NCBI GenBank assembly: GCA_003674045.1 | Contig: PENC01000010.1 | Span: forward strand, 62,001 to 126,000 | Origin: Streptomyces griseocarneus | GTDB lineage: Bacteria; Actinomycetota; Actinomycetes; Streptomycetales; Streptomycetaceae | Direction: 5' to 3' | DNA: 64,000 nucleotides | Shown: piece after piece, positions 1-7,979 of the stretch | Layout of the letters: every line of letters starts with the position of its first letter | Numbering within the stretch: the first letter of the stretch is position 1 | Notes under the pieces: model-generated | Databases searched by the model: none | What the model was told of the DNA's origin: nothing | The model's input: the letters and a program-made list of their open reading frames with translations, nothing else | Made by a program: the position numbers and the translations under genes

Positions 1-340
1 CGCCCGCCTCCTGGCCGTCCCGGGCTTCGCTCGCGCGAGCGGAGCGCTGGGCCGACGCGTGGGCCAGGACGGACTCCAGCGACGGGAAGCCCACGTCGCC
101 GCCGTCGGCGTCCAGGTAGCCGATCCGCGCGTCGAGCCCGGGAAGCTCGGAGCGGGCGATGCTGAGCGTCTCCTCGGCGAGCTGGCGGGTGGCGGTGTCG
201 GGTGTCCCCGGCACGGCGAGGACCAGCGGCGGGGCACCTGTCGGCGCCGCCGCGGGCTCCGGCCGCCGGTGTCGTCCGGACGGGCGGGGACGCGGCATTC
301 GTACAGGCAGGCCAGGCGTGGGCCCTGTGGGGGAGCTCAT
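1..340 (-). CDS. Sirohydrochlorin chelatase-like (CbiX family) protein, C-terminus outside window
   Basis: The gene runs off the left edge; 113 N-terminal codons are present. After a basic, proline-rich leader (about residues 1-35) comes a strand LVLAVPGTPD, then LAEETLSIARSELPGLDARIGYLDADGG. This is how CbiX/SirB-type chelatases of Streptomyces begin, where the histidine of the HGS-type motif is often replaced by a PGTP-like turn. CbiX proteins insert cobalt or iron into sirohydrochlorin in the cytoplasm. Many actinobacterial paralogues lack proof of activity and the catalytic half is not visible here, so the function is family inference only. The ATG at 338-340 is the first in-frame start; no obvious ribosome-binding site precedes it. 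Confidence 0.6.
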   Translation of the reverse strand, partial: MSSPTGPTPGLPVRMPRPRPSGRHRRPEPAAAPTGAPPLVLAVPGTPDTATRQLAEETLSIARSELPGLDARIGYLDADGGDVGFPSLESVLAHASAQRSARASEARDGQEAG

Positions 341-447
341 GGCGCCGCATGTTAGCCGTTCATCCCACCAGGCTGTTCGGGTGGGGGGCGATCTGGCGTC
401 GTCTGTCCGGATTTATTCGGCCATATATGCGCTGCACGCAGAACCGT

Positions 448-1491
448 TCAGCAAATGATACGCAACATCACCGGGTCGGGTGGCAGTCGCAGAGTATCCG
501 TCAGCAGGGCTCCTGCCATGCGTAATGCGCCGTCCAGTGGTGTGCCCGCGGCGGTGACGACTTGCCCCTGGGGTAGTTGCAATTGCAACTCTTCGTGCAG
601 CGGTGCGAGCAGCGGGGCACCCATACGAAAAAGTCCGCCCGTGAGTGCGACTTCACAGGTCGCACCAGTCCCGCCTTGCTCCTCCGTCGGCTCCGGCGGG
701 CGGATCGATCGACCGGAAACCGATCGATGCGGCGGGCAGACCGCGGCAGCGGCTCCGGCGATGTGCCGGGCCGCTTCCCGGAGGATGCCGGCGGCCACCG
801 GATCGGCCGGAGCGCACCGTGCGACCTCGGGCGCGAATGAGGCGAGCACCGCGGGCCGGTCCGTACGCGGATAGAGGAGGCCGGGCAGTCCGGGCGGCGG
901 GCCCAACACGGCCGAGACCCGGGCGAGAAGGGCGTCCGAGCCGCCGGGGCGGCCGTCGAACGCGCGCATCGCCGCCTCGAGCCCCGCGCGGCCGATCCAG
1001 GCGCCGCCGCCGCAGTCGCCCAGCAGATGCCCCCAGCCGTCCGCGCGCCGCCAACCGCCCTCCCGGGTCAGGTCGGTGCCCAGCGCGATCATTCCGGTGC
1101 CCGCGGCCACGACCACACCCGGCCGCTGGCCCAGGGCGCCCGCGTAGGCGGTCACGGCGTCGGAGGCGAGGGCGAGACGGCGTACTCCGAGCTCTTCGCG
1201 CAGGGCGCCCGGCAGCGCCGCATGAAGTTCGGCGCCCAGCGCAACGATGCCCGCCGCGCCCACGCACGCGGCCGCGCAGTGCTCCGCTCCGGCACGGGCG
1301 AGCAATTCCCTCGCGGCGGGCAGGACGCGTTCGAGGAGGCCGCGGGCGTCGACGCCCGCGGCGCCGACCGCGGCAGGGGAGGGGCAGGACCAGGTCAGCG
1401 GCGGGGTCCCGCCATGGAGGGAGGCCAAGGCGACACGGATTCCCGAGCCACCCGAATCGACCCCCAGGACGAGGTCCGCCGCCGGTGTCAT
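448..1491 (-). CDS. BadF/BadG/BcrA/BcrD-type ATPase, probable N-acetylglucosamine or related sugar kinase
   Basis: A 347-residue cytoplasmic protein of the ASKHA fold. The phosphate-1 loop is LGVDSGGSGIR near residue 9, the middle segment GVVVAAGTGMIALG (about 126-139) is the phosphate-2 loop, and GWGHLLGDCGGGAWIG (about 153-168) is the family hallmark. Actinobacterial members phosphorylate amino sugars such as GlcNAc; the substrate here cannot be read from sequence. A hydrophilic stretch of about 25 residues (about 252-277, RSVSGRSIRPPEPTEEQ...) interrupts the expected junction before EVALTGGLFRMG. The gene ends about 110 bp from the chelatase start and shares its strand with ung, 92 bp upstream. 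Confidence 0.75.
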   Translation of the reverse strand: MTPAADLVLGVDSGGSGIRVALASLHGGTPPLTWSCPSPAAVGAAGVDARGLLERVLPAARELLARAGAEHCAAACVGAAGIVALGAELHAALPGALREELGVRRLALASDAVTAYAGALGQRPGVVVAAGTGMIALGTDLTREGGWRRADGWGHLLGDCGGGAWIGRAGLEAAMRAFDGRPGGSDALLARVSAVLGPPPGLPGLLYPRTDRPAVLASFAPEVARCAPADPVAAGILREAARHIAGAAAAVCPPHRSVSGRSIRPPEPTEEQGGTGATCEVALTGGLFRMGAPLLAPLHEELQLQLPQGQVVTAAGTPLDGALRMAGALLTDTLRLPPDPVMLRIIC

Positions 1492-1582
1492 CGGACCGGC
1501 CGTGTCCCGGGTGTGGACGCGACCGGCCGCCGCGTACGCGCGTGCGGAGCGGCGGGGCTCGCCGCCCCGGGGCGGTGGCGCA

Positions 1583-2260
1583 TTACGGGAGCTGCCAGTT
1601 CACCGGTGCGGCGCCCTGGCGGGCCAGCAGGTCGTTGGCGCGGCTGAACGGCCGGGAGCCGAAGAAGCCGCGGTCGGCGGACATGGGCGAGGGGTGCGCG
1701 GACTCGACGGACGGGACGCTGCCCAGGAGCGGGCGCAGGTTGCGCGCGTCGCGGCCCCAGAGGATCGCCACCATCGGCCCGCCGCGCGCGACGAGGGCAC
1801 GGATCGCCTGCTCGGTGACCTCTTCCCAGCCCTTGCCCCGGTGCGCGGCGGGCCTGCGCGGGGCGGTGGTCAGGGCCCTGTTGAGGAGCAGAACGCCCTG
1901 CCGGGTCCACGGCGTGAGGTCGCCGTTGGACGGCCGCGGCAGGCCCAGGTCGGTGTGCATCTCGCGGAATATGTTCTCCAGGCTGCCCGGCAGCGGCCGT
2001 ACCTCGGGTGCGACCGAGAAGCTCAGGCCCACGGCGTGGCCGGGCGTCGGATAGGGGTCCTGACCGACGATCAGCACCCGCACTTCGTCGAACGGCTGCT
2101 GGAAGGCGCGCAGCACGTTCGCCCCGGAGGGGAGGTAGGTCCGGCCCGCGGCGATCTCGGCACGCAGGAAGTCGCCCATCTCGGCGATGCGTCCGGCCAC
2201 CGGTTCCAGGGCCTTGGCCCAGCCGGGTTCGACGATCTCGTTCAAAGGTCGTGCAGCCAC
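1583..2260 (-). CDS. ung: Uracil-DNA glycosylase, family 1
   Basis: Removes uracil from DNA, starting base-excision repair in the cytoplasm. The 225-residue length fits family 1 UDGs. The water-activating loop GQDPYPTPGHAVGLSFS is near residues 66-82, LLLNRALTT holds the uracil-binding Asn, and HPSPMSADRGFFGSRPFS is the Leu-loop region (Met replaces the usual Leu of HPSPLS). The C-terminus WQLP also fits. Start taken at the GTG 2258-2260; the ribosome-binding site is weak. Streptomyces often carry two ung genes, so this may be one of a pair. Confidence 0.93.
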   Translation of the reverse strand: MAARPLNEIVEPGWAKALEPVAGRIAEMGDFLRAEIAAGRTYLPSGANVLRAFQQPFDEVRVLIVGQDPYPTPGHAVGLSFSVAPEVRPLPGSLENIFREMHTDLGLPRPSNGDLTPWTRQGVLLLNRALTTAPRRPAAHRGKGWEEVTEQAIRALVARGGPMVAILWGRDARNLRPLLGSVPSVESAHPSPMSADRGFFGSRPFSRANDLLARQGAAPVNWQLP

Positions 2261-2484
2261 GGGGCGTCACTCTACTGGCTCAGCGCGTGCTCGCACGAAC
2301 GCGCTCCGCTCACCGCGACGATCCGGCCGCGGCTGTCGTCCCTCGAGTGTCCTCGCGGCTGTCTCTTGGATGCCCCTCGAGTGTCCCCCGAACGAGTGGG
2401 TGTCGTACGGGCGCACCGCTTCCGCGGCGGCGTGCTCCTCGCTCGCACGAGGCTTGTACGAGGGGTGTCGTAATTCGATGAAAG

Positions 2485-2507
2485 TCGTAGTACGGTGAAT
2501 CTCGTAC
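2485..2507 (+). promoter_or_regulatory. Operator/promoter motif shared with the arsR-family gene
   Basis: A 23-bp element with direct repeats TCGTA/TCGTA spaced 17 bp and an inner TACGGT that could be a -10. It matches the element at 5772-5794 at 16 or more of 23 positions and lies 40 bp before the flavin oxidoreductase start. I infer that the regulator encoded at 5869 binds both. Confidence 0.5.
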
Positions 2508-2546
2508 AAGCCGCAGCGCGCGGCTGCCCGAGGATCGGAGTCCTTG

Positions 2547-3656
2547 ATGAGCGCCCTTTTCGAGCCGTACACTCTGCGGTCGCTGACGATCCCCAACCGC
2601 ATATGGATGGCCCCCATGTGCCAGTACTGCGCGGCCGATCACGGACCCGACACGGGTGTGCCGACCGACTGGCACTTCGCCCACCTGGCGGCCCGCGCGG
2701 TCGGGGGCACCGGCCTGATCCTCGCCGAGGCGACGGCCGTCTCGCCCGAAGGACGGATCTCGCCCGCCGACCTGGGGCTGTGGAACGACCGTCAGACGGA
2801 GGCGTTCCGGCGCATCACCGCGTTCCTGGAGGAGCGCGGCACCGTCCCGGCGATCCAGCTGGCACACGCGGGGCGCAAGGCGTCGACCGACCGGCCGTGG
2901 CTCGGCGGGAAGCCCGTCGGCCCGGAGGCGCACGGCTGGACGCCCATCGCCCCGTCCCCGCTCCCGTTCGCGGACGGCGACCCCGTGCCCGAGGAGATGA
3001 CCACCGAGGACATCCGGCGCGTGGTCCAGGAGTTCGCCGCGGCCGCGCGCCGCGCGCTCGCCGCCGGGTTCAAGGTCGTCGAGATCCACGGTGCCCACGG
3101 CTACCTGATCCACAGTTTCCTCTCCCCGCACAGCAACCGCCGCACCGATGAGTACGGCGGCTCCTACGCGAACCGCACCCGCTTCGCCCTCGAGGTCGTC
3201 GACGCGGTGCGCGCCGTGTGGCCCGAGGAACTGCCGGTGTTCTTCCGGATCTCCGCCACGGACTGGCTGACCGAGAACCCCGAGGACGGGCGCGAGGGCT
3301 GGACCGCCGACGACACCGTGCGGTTCGCGAAGGAGCTCGCCGCCCACGGCATCGACCTGCTCGACACCTCCTCCGGTGGCAACGTGCCCGACGCGGTCAT
3401 CCCCACCGGTCCGGGCTACCAGGTGCCGTTCGCCACCAGGGTGCGCGAGGAGAGCGGCCTGCCCGTGGGCGCCGTCGGTCTGATCACCGACCCCCGGCAG
3501 GCGGAGGAGATCGTCGCGTCGGGCGGCGCGGACGCGGTGCTCCTGGGGCGCGAACTGCTGCGCAACCCCTACTGGCCGACCACCGCGGCGACGGCGCTGG
3601 GCGTCACCCAGCAGCGGCCCGTCCAGTACCTTCCGGCGTTCGCGTCCCGGCGCTGA
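2547..3656 (+). CDS. NADH:flavin oxidoreductase, old yellow enzyme family (YqjM-like)
   Basis: A 369-residue FMN-dependent TIM barrel, probably an ene-reductase that reduces electrophilic alkenes with NAD(P)H. FMN and substrate motifs: N-terminal IPNRIWMAPMCQY (YqjM-type Cys in MCQY), AIQLAHAGRKAS (about 108-119), EIHGAHGYLIHSFLSP (about 174-189), SNRRTDEYGGS, VGLITDP and ADAVLLGRELLRNPYW at the FMN phosphate site. ATG 2547 is preferred over the in-frame TTG 2544; RBS-like GGAG lies at 2537. The upstream motif at 2485 links it to the ArsR gene 3 kb away. It converges on the ABM-like gene across a hairpin at 3665-3690. Confidence 0.9.
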   Translation: MSALFEPYTLRSLTIPNRIWMAPMCQYCAADHGPDTGVPTDWHFAHLAARAVGGTGLILAEATAVSPEGRISPADLGLWNDRQTEAFRRITAFLEERGTVPAIQLAHAGRKASTDRPWLGGKPVGPEAHGWTPIAPSPLPFADGDPVPEEMTTEDIRRVVQEFAAAARRALAAGFKVVEIHGAHGYLIHSFLSPHSNRRTDEYGGSYANRTRFALEVVDAVRAVWPEELPVFFRISATDWLTENPEDGREGWTADDTVRFAKELAAHGIDLLDTSSGGNVPDAVIPTGPGYQVPFATRVREESGLPVGAVGLITDPRQAEEIVASGGADAVLLGRELLRNPYWPTTAATALGVTQQRPVQYLPAFASRR

Positions 3657-3664
3657 CGGCCGGT

Positions 3665-3690
3665 GCCCCGCCCCGACGGGGAGGCGGGGC
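3665..3690. terminator. Bidirectional hairpin terminator
   Basis: GCCCCGCC at 3665-3672 pairs with GGCGGGGC at 3683-3690, with further pairing inside. It sits between the convergent flavin oxidoreductase and ABM-like genes. No U-tract follows, as is normal in Streptomyces. Confidence 0.6.
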
Positions 3691-3716
3691 CCTGTTCCCG
3701 TGGTGAGCACGCGCCG

Positions 3717-4010
3717 TCAGTGGAGGACGACGCTGTGCGCCGGGGTGATCTGGGGCTGCAACGGTCCGATGCCGAGCTCTTCGACGATGGGCCTGAGGGT
3801 GGCCGTGAACGCCTCGTACGCCTCCTGGGAATCCCAGACGTCGATGACGCGCCAGCCGCCGTCCACTGGCCCCGTGACGTGGGCTACCAGCCCCGCCGCG
3901 GGCACGTCGGAGAGGCTCGTGAAGCCCTTGCCGTCGGTGAGCCGGTCGATGACGGCGGCGTAGGCTTCCGCCCCCGCGTCGGGGACGGTGACGGTGACGA
4001 CGATGGCCAT
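3717..4010 (-). CDS. Small ABM-like dimeric alpha/beta-barrel protein
   Basis: 97 residues starting MAIVVTVTVPDAGAEAYAAVIDRL and ending ITPAHSVVLH. The pattern (beta strand, helix, a central GWRVIDVWDSQEAYEAF, then a short C-terminal strand) is that of antibiotic-biosynthesis-monooxygenase-like ferredoxin folds. Such proteins can be monooxygenases, heme-degrading enzymes or have no known activity; nothing here decides which. ATG 4008-4010 is preceded by AGGAGC at good spacing, so longer in-frame starts upstream are rejected. Confidence 0.65.
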   Translation of the reverse strand: MAIVVTVTVPDAGAEAYAAVIDRLTDGKGFTSLSDVPAAGLVAHVTGPVDGGWRVIDVWDSQEAYEAFTATLRPIVEELGIGPLQPQITPAHSVVLH

Positions 4011-4302
4011 GTGTGCTCCTGATGCGTGGCGGCGAAGGCTGGCGGTACGGGGGCGGTGCGGGGCGATCGGTACGCGGAAGGGCGACGTCCCCAGGTCCCG
4101 CGCCGCCCGTCCGGCCTCGTCCCGGACGCTCCCTGTCTCCCCCGCTCGCGGCCACGCCATCCGGGGCCGTCACGGCTCGTCGGCGCGCGGGAAGCCGGGC
4201 CGGAGGCTCGGGCGTGGGCCCGCGCGTGAAACCGGCTCGCCAGGGACGGAACCGGCTCGCGACGAACGGCGCGCACGACTGCCGGGGTGTGTGCGGCATG
4301 CG
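4011..4302. other. Intergenic stretch without recognised gene
   Basis: About 290 bp between the ABM-like start and the terminator of the L,D-transpeptidase gene. It must hold the promoter of the ABM-like gene. I see no convincing -35/-10 pair and no small ORF with a ribosome-binding site. Confidence 0.4.
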
Positions 4303-4349
4303 AAAGGCCGGGGTCGTGGGGACGACGCGTCCCTACGACCCCGGCCTTT
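4303..4349 (-). terminator. Strong hairpin terminator of the L,D-transpeptidase gene
   Basis: Perfect 15-bp arms (AAAGGCCGGGGTCGT and its complement) around a 17-nt loop, 25 bp past the stop codon. On the minus strand the stem ends in CTTT. Confidence 0.8.
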
Positions 4350-4373
4350 GGCCGGCCGCTACCGGCCCGACCG

Positions 4374-5552
4374 CTACTTCAGCGCGCTGCGCTTCTGCCA
4401 CTCCGGCCAGGTCTCCTGCCAGACCTCGAGGCCGTTGCCGACGTCGGTCACCTTGGTGCTGGTGGTGTTCTTGACCTCGACGGTCGAGCCGACGGGCAGG
4501 AAGTCGTAGACCCTCTTGGCGTCCGAGGTCGTCATGCCGAAGCAGCCGTGGCTGTTGTTCTCCACGCCGATCGACTGGTTCCAGGGCGCCGAGTGCAGGA
4601 ACGTGCCGGACGCCGTCAGGTGCGTCACCCACTTCGAGTCCAGCATCCACTCGTTGCCGTGGCCGATGGTGGACGAGTCCATCGTCTCCGCCGCGTTCTT
4701 GCTGCGCACCGTGTGGATGCCGCCGCGGGTCGGGTCCACCGGGGAGCCCGCGGAACCCTTGATGCTGCCGACCGCCTTGCCGTTCTCGTACATCGTCAGG
4801 GTGTGGCTGGGGACGTCGATGACGGCCTTGTGGTCGGCGCCTATGGTGAAGCCGAAGTCGTAGTTCCGGGCGAACCAGCCGCCCTCGCCGGAGTCGATCC
4901 CGGTCAGGCCGCCCTGCACGGAGACCTTGGTCCCGGCGGGCCAGTAGTCCTTGGGCCGCCAGTCGACGCGGTCCTGGCCCGACCAGTCCTTCACCCAGCC
5001 CCAGGCGCCCTCCACCTTCGGTGTCGTGGTGACCTTCAGGGACTTCTCGATCTCGGCCCGCTTGCTCTTGTCGACCGGGTGGTCGAAGAGGATCGAGACG
5101 GGCATGCCCGTGCCGACCGTCTGGCCGTCACCGGGGACGAAGTCGAGCTTGTTGACCTTCGGTGCCTCCTGCGTGGAGAAGGTGGCGGTCGCGGAGGACT
5201 CCTTGCCCTTGCCGCTCTTGCCGCCCTTCGCCGTGGAGCGCACGGTGTACGTGCTCTTCGGGCCGACCTTGCCGTCCGAGGTCCAGGAGGAGCCGTCGTC
5301 GGCCAGCCGGCCGGAGACCTCGTGGCCCTTGTCGTCCTTGACCTGAACGCCGGTGAGCCGTCCGTCCTCGGCCTTCACCGATATCGGGGAGCCCAGCGCG
5401 ACCTCCTTGCCCCCGCCCGGGGTGACGGTGATCCGGGCCTCCTTCCCGGCGTCGGCGCTGTCGCCGGACCCTCCGGAACAGGCGCTGAGTGCCAGGGAGC
5501 CCAGGAGGGCGGCTGCCAACAGGACGGAGCGACGGCCCGATCCGACGTGCAC
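4374..5552 (-). CDS. L,D-transpeptidase lipoprotein (YkuD domain with Ig-like domains)
   Basis: 392 residues. A basic n-region, hydrophobic VLLAAALLGSLALSAC and lipobox LSAC (Cys about 25) predict a lipoprotein anchored outside the membrane. Two Ig-like segments (about 35-130 and 135-245) precede a YkuD domain whose catalytic motif SHGCFGMT (about 349-356) follows HSAPWNQSIG. L,D-transpeptidases make 3-3 cross-links in peptidoglycan. The GTG start at 5550-5552 has GAAAGG 9 nt upstream and gives a proper signal peptide; longer in-frame starts would bury it. The gene stands alone, divergent from the ArsR gene. Confidence 0.92.
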   Translation of the reverse strand: MHVGSGRRSVLLAAALLGSLALSACSGGSGDSADAGKEARITVTPGGGKEVALGSPISVKAEDGRLTGVQVKDDKGHEVSGRLADDGSSWTSDGKVGPKSTYTVRSTAKGGKSGKGKESSATATFSTQEAPKVNKLDFVPGDGQTVGTGMPVSILFDHPVDKSKRAEIEKSLKVTTTPKVEGAWGWVKDWSGQDRVDWRPKDYWPAGTKVSVQGGLTGIDSGEGGWFARNYDFGFTIGADHKAVIDVPSHTLTMYENGKAVGSIKGSAGSPVDPTRGGIHTVRSKNAAETMDSSTIGHGNEWMLDSKWVTHLTASGTFLHSAPWNQSIGVENNSHGCFGMTTSDAKRVYDFLPVGSTVEVKNTTSTKVTDVGNGLEVWQETWPEWQKRSALK

Positions 5553-5868
5553 GTGAGTCGACCTTTCTCGTAGCGGCTGAGTGAGCGGCGGTCCGTGCCG
5601 CTTCGTCCGATCCGGCCGACAACGTCCCCGCCACACCCCTACAGATGATCGGCACGCTTGTGCGGTTGCACGAAAATTCGAAACATTTGTACGTAGCAAG
5701 GATCGGTCGGGCCGTTTTGTGTGGTCGAGGGGCTCATGGGGCGGGCGACGCCTCTCGTCGTACGGCAGGAGTCGAAGTACGATAGATTTCGAACAAAAGG
5801 TCCGCCGGTAGTGGCCCGGTAGGGGTGCCCCACGGCGCCGGTGGCCTCGCAGACCCGAAGGAGTCGCC
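5553..5868. other. Divergent promoter region between the L,D-transpeptidase and arsR genes
   Basis: About 316 bp, locally AT-richer around 5660-5720. The right part holds the 5772-5794 operator motif. Near 5665-5690 the sequence GCACGAAAATTCGAAAC carries another TTCGAA core, possibly an extra half-site. No ORF with a ribosome-binding site was found. Confidence 0.5.
5772..5794 (+). promoter_or_regulatory. Operator/promoter motif upstream of the arsR-family gene
   Basis: 23 bp with TCGAA direct repeats spaced 17 bp. Because TCGAA pairs with TTCGA, it also forms an inverted repeat. An inner TACGAT could be a -10. It is the partner of the element at 2485-2507, 75 bp before the GTG start, which is consistent with autoregulation. 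Confidence 0.55.
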
Positions 5869-6231
5869 GTGCAGTCGCAGACCCGGCCCTCGTCGTCCGG
5901 CCGCACGCTGGAGCATCCCGCGCCGGACGAGATCCGTCTCGAGAGCGTGCTGCACGCCCTCTCCGACCCCATGCGGCTGCAGATCGTCCGCACCCTCGCG
6001 GGGGACGGGGGAGAGCTGTCCTGTTCGGTGTTCGAGCTGCCGGTCAGCAAGTCGACGACCACGCACCACTTCCGCGTCCTGCGGGAGAACGGCGTGATCC
6101 AGCAGTTCTACCGGGGCACCGCGAAGATGAGCCTTCTGCGCCGCGGTGACCTCGAGGGCCTCTTCCCCGGGCTGCTCGACGCGGTCCTCGCCTCGGCCAC
6201 CCGCCAGGCGGAGCGCCTCGGCGACGGCTGA
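5869..6231 (+). CDS. ArsR/HTH_20-family winged-helix transcriptional regulator
   Basis: 120 residues. The winged helix spans about 22-100: SVLHALSDPMRLQIVRTLAG, then recognition helix SKSTTTHHFRVLRENGVIQQ and wing FYRGTAKMSLLRRGD. There are no metal-binding ELCVCDL cysteines; one Cys (SCSVFEL) sits where ArsR proteins carry their site, so a redox or electrophile signal is possible but unproven. The GTG start has GAAGGAG upstream. The shared motif upstream suggests it represses itself and the ene-reductase gene at 2547, a pairing common for NemR-like electrophile responses. Confidence 0.85.
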   Translation: MQSQTRPSSSGRTLEHPAPDEIRLESVLHALSDPMRLQIVRTLAGDGGELSCSVFELPVSKSTTTHHFRVLRENGVIQQFYRGTAKMSLLRRGDLEGLFPGLLDAVLASATRQAERLGDG

Positions 6232-6236
6232 ACGTT

Positions 6237-7592
6237 TCAGCCTCCGGCCCGGCCCCGTGCCGCGGTGAGCAGACCGTCCCAGTCGGGGATCTTCACCGGC
6301 CCCCGCCCCAGCCGGCGGCCGAGTGCGGTCTCCGCCGCCTCGATGCCCAGCCAGCCGGGCCACTCCACGAGCTGCCGGACCGACGCGCGCAGCACGGAGC
6401 GCGGGTCCTGCGCGGCCGGCCGGGCCTTGAGCACGTCAGCGTCGGCGAGCAGCGAGCCCACGGTCTCCTTGGCGCACGACCGGTTGGTGCCGATCACCCC
6501 CGTCGGCCCGCGCTTGATCCACCCCGCGACGTATTCGCCGGGCGACGGTGAACCGTCCCGCAGTACCCTGCCCCGGTCGTGCGGCACGGTCCCGCGGTCC
6601 GTGTCGAAGGGCAGACCCGGGATCGGCACCCCGCGGTAGCCCACCGACCGCAGCACCAACTGCGCCTCGACGTCCTCGAACCGGCCCGTGCCGACCACCC
6701 CGCCCCGCCCGTCCGGCGCGGTCCTCTCGAAGCGCACCGCGCGCACCGCCTCGTCCCCGAGCAGCGCCACGGGGCGCAGGAAGAACCGCAGCCGGATGTG
6801 CCGCGCACGCCCCAGCCGGGGCTCTGTGTTCCACCCCCGCAGGACCTCCACGTTCCGCCGGACGGCCGCGGGCAGCCCCGACGGGTCGTCCCACGCCGGG
6901 TCCAGTGCCGCCTCGTCGGCCCGTACGAGGGCCTCGGCATCCGGCAGCGCCCCCAGCTCGCGCAGTTCCTTGGTGGTGAACTTCGCCTGCGACGGCCCGC
7001 GCCTGCCCACCATCTGGACCTCGGCCACCCGGCTGCCGGCGAGCGCGGACAGCGCGCTGTGCGGCACGTCGGTGGCCCGCAGCTCGTCGGCGCCGCGCGC
7101 CAGCACGCGGGCCACGTCGACCGCCACATTGCCGACCCCGATGACGACCGCGGAGCGCGCGCCGAGCGCGAACCCTCCGGGCGCGGCGTCCGGGTGCGCG
7201 CTGTACCAGGAGACGAACTCCGTGGCGGAGTGGCTGCCGGGCAGGTCCTCGCCCGGGATGCCGAGCCTCCGGTCGGTCGCGGCACCCACGCAGTAGACCA
7301 CCGCGTGGTAGAGCTCCAGCAGCCGACGCGGCGTCACACCGCCCGGCGTGTCACCGACCGGCACGTTCCCCAGGAACGCGATGTCCGGGTGCTCCAGTGC
7401 CGACCGCAGATTGCCCTGCAGCGACTTGATCTTCTCGTGGTCCGGCGCCACGCCGTAGCGCACCAGGCCGTACGGACAGGGCAGCCGGTCCAGGACATCC
7501 ACCGTGACTCCGGGGACGTCCCGCTGCTGCACCAGTGCCTGTGCGGTGTAGACCCCGCTCGGCCCCGAACCGACGACTGCGACGCGAAGCAC
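6237..7592 (-). CDS. FAD-dependent ferredoxin/adrenodoxin-NADP+ reductase-like oxidoreductase
   Basis: 451 residues resembling mycobacterial FprA. The FAD-binding VVGSGPSGVYTAQAL is at the N-terminus, then CPYGLVRYGVAPDHEKIKSLQ (a signature of adrenodoxin reductases), NADP-binding VIGVGNVAVDVARVLAR (about 150-166) and C-terminal GWIKRGPTGVIGTNRSCAKETV. Expected to pass electrons between NADPH and ferredoxins, for example for P450s; no ferredoxin gene is adjacent. The GTG start at 7590-7592 directly precedes the first beta strand and has GAAGGGG upstream. It converges with the ArsR gene, whose stop is only 5 bp away. Confidence 0.9.
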   Translation of the reverse strand: MLRVAVVGSGPSGVYTAQALVQQRDVPGVTVDVLDRLPCPYGLVRYGVAPDHEKIKSLQGNLRSALEHPDIAFLGNVPVGDTPGGVTPRRLLELYHAVVYCVGAATDRRLGIPGEDLPGSHSATEFVSWYSAHPDAAPGGFALGARSAVVIGVGNVAVDVARVLARGADELRATDVPHSALSALAGSRVAEVQMVGRRGPSQAKFTTKELRELGALPDAEALVRADEAALDPAWDDPSGLPAAVRRNVEVLRGWNTEPRLGRARHIRLRFFLRPVALLGDEAVRAVRFERTAPDGRGGVVGTGRFEDVEAQLVLRSVGYRGVPIPGLPFDTDRGTVPHDRGRVLRDGSPSPGEYVAGWIKRGPTGVIGTNRSCAKETVGSLLADADVLKARPAAQDPRSVLRASVRQLVEWPGWLGIEAAETALGRRLGRGPVKIPDWDGLLTAARGRAGG

Positions 7593-7979
7593 CGTGGGCC
7601 CCTTCCCGCGGGCGGACGTCCCGCAGACCGCCTCAGGATGACACCGGGAGGGGCGATACGGGAGGGCACCACGCGACAGGGGAGCACAACCGGCCTCGTA
7701 AATGCGTTGACGGGCCCGACCCCCCTCTCTAGCGTGTGCGTCGCCCCTGTTGCCGTCGATCGGAGAAGGACGTTGCTCGTCTGAGGTCCTGAGACACCGC
7801 GCCGTGCAGTCCGCCGTTTCTCGCGTGCCGCTGCCCGTGCCCCGTGTGCGACCTCGACGCATCGAGCCGTCCTCCCGCTGGTCCTTGGGATCCTCCCCTC
7901 GCCGACCGCGGTCGCGCCCTGCGGTGTCCTCTCGCGCAGTCCATACCACCCGCTACTCACGCGACCGAGCGAGGCCCGT
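7593..7979 (+). promoter_or_regulatory. Promoter and long 5' leader of the ABC-F gene
   Basis: 387 bp. TTGACG at 7707-7712 and TAGCGT at 7730-7735 (17-bp spacing) form a good vegetative promoter, giving a leader of about 240 nt. In the leader an open frame (7750 to 7983, weak TTG or internal GTG starts) ends in a TGA that overlaps the ABC-F start as ATGA. GGTCGCG (7910-7916) can pair with CGCGACC (7960-7966) next to the ribosome-binding site. This resembles leader-controlled ABC-F resistance genes. No gene is called here. Confidence 0.45.

Noticed and set aside
645..2054. 469-codon plus-strand frame over the kinase and ung genes
   Set aside because: Arg/Pro-rich shadow of genes recognised on the other strand.
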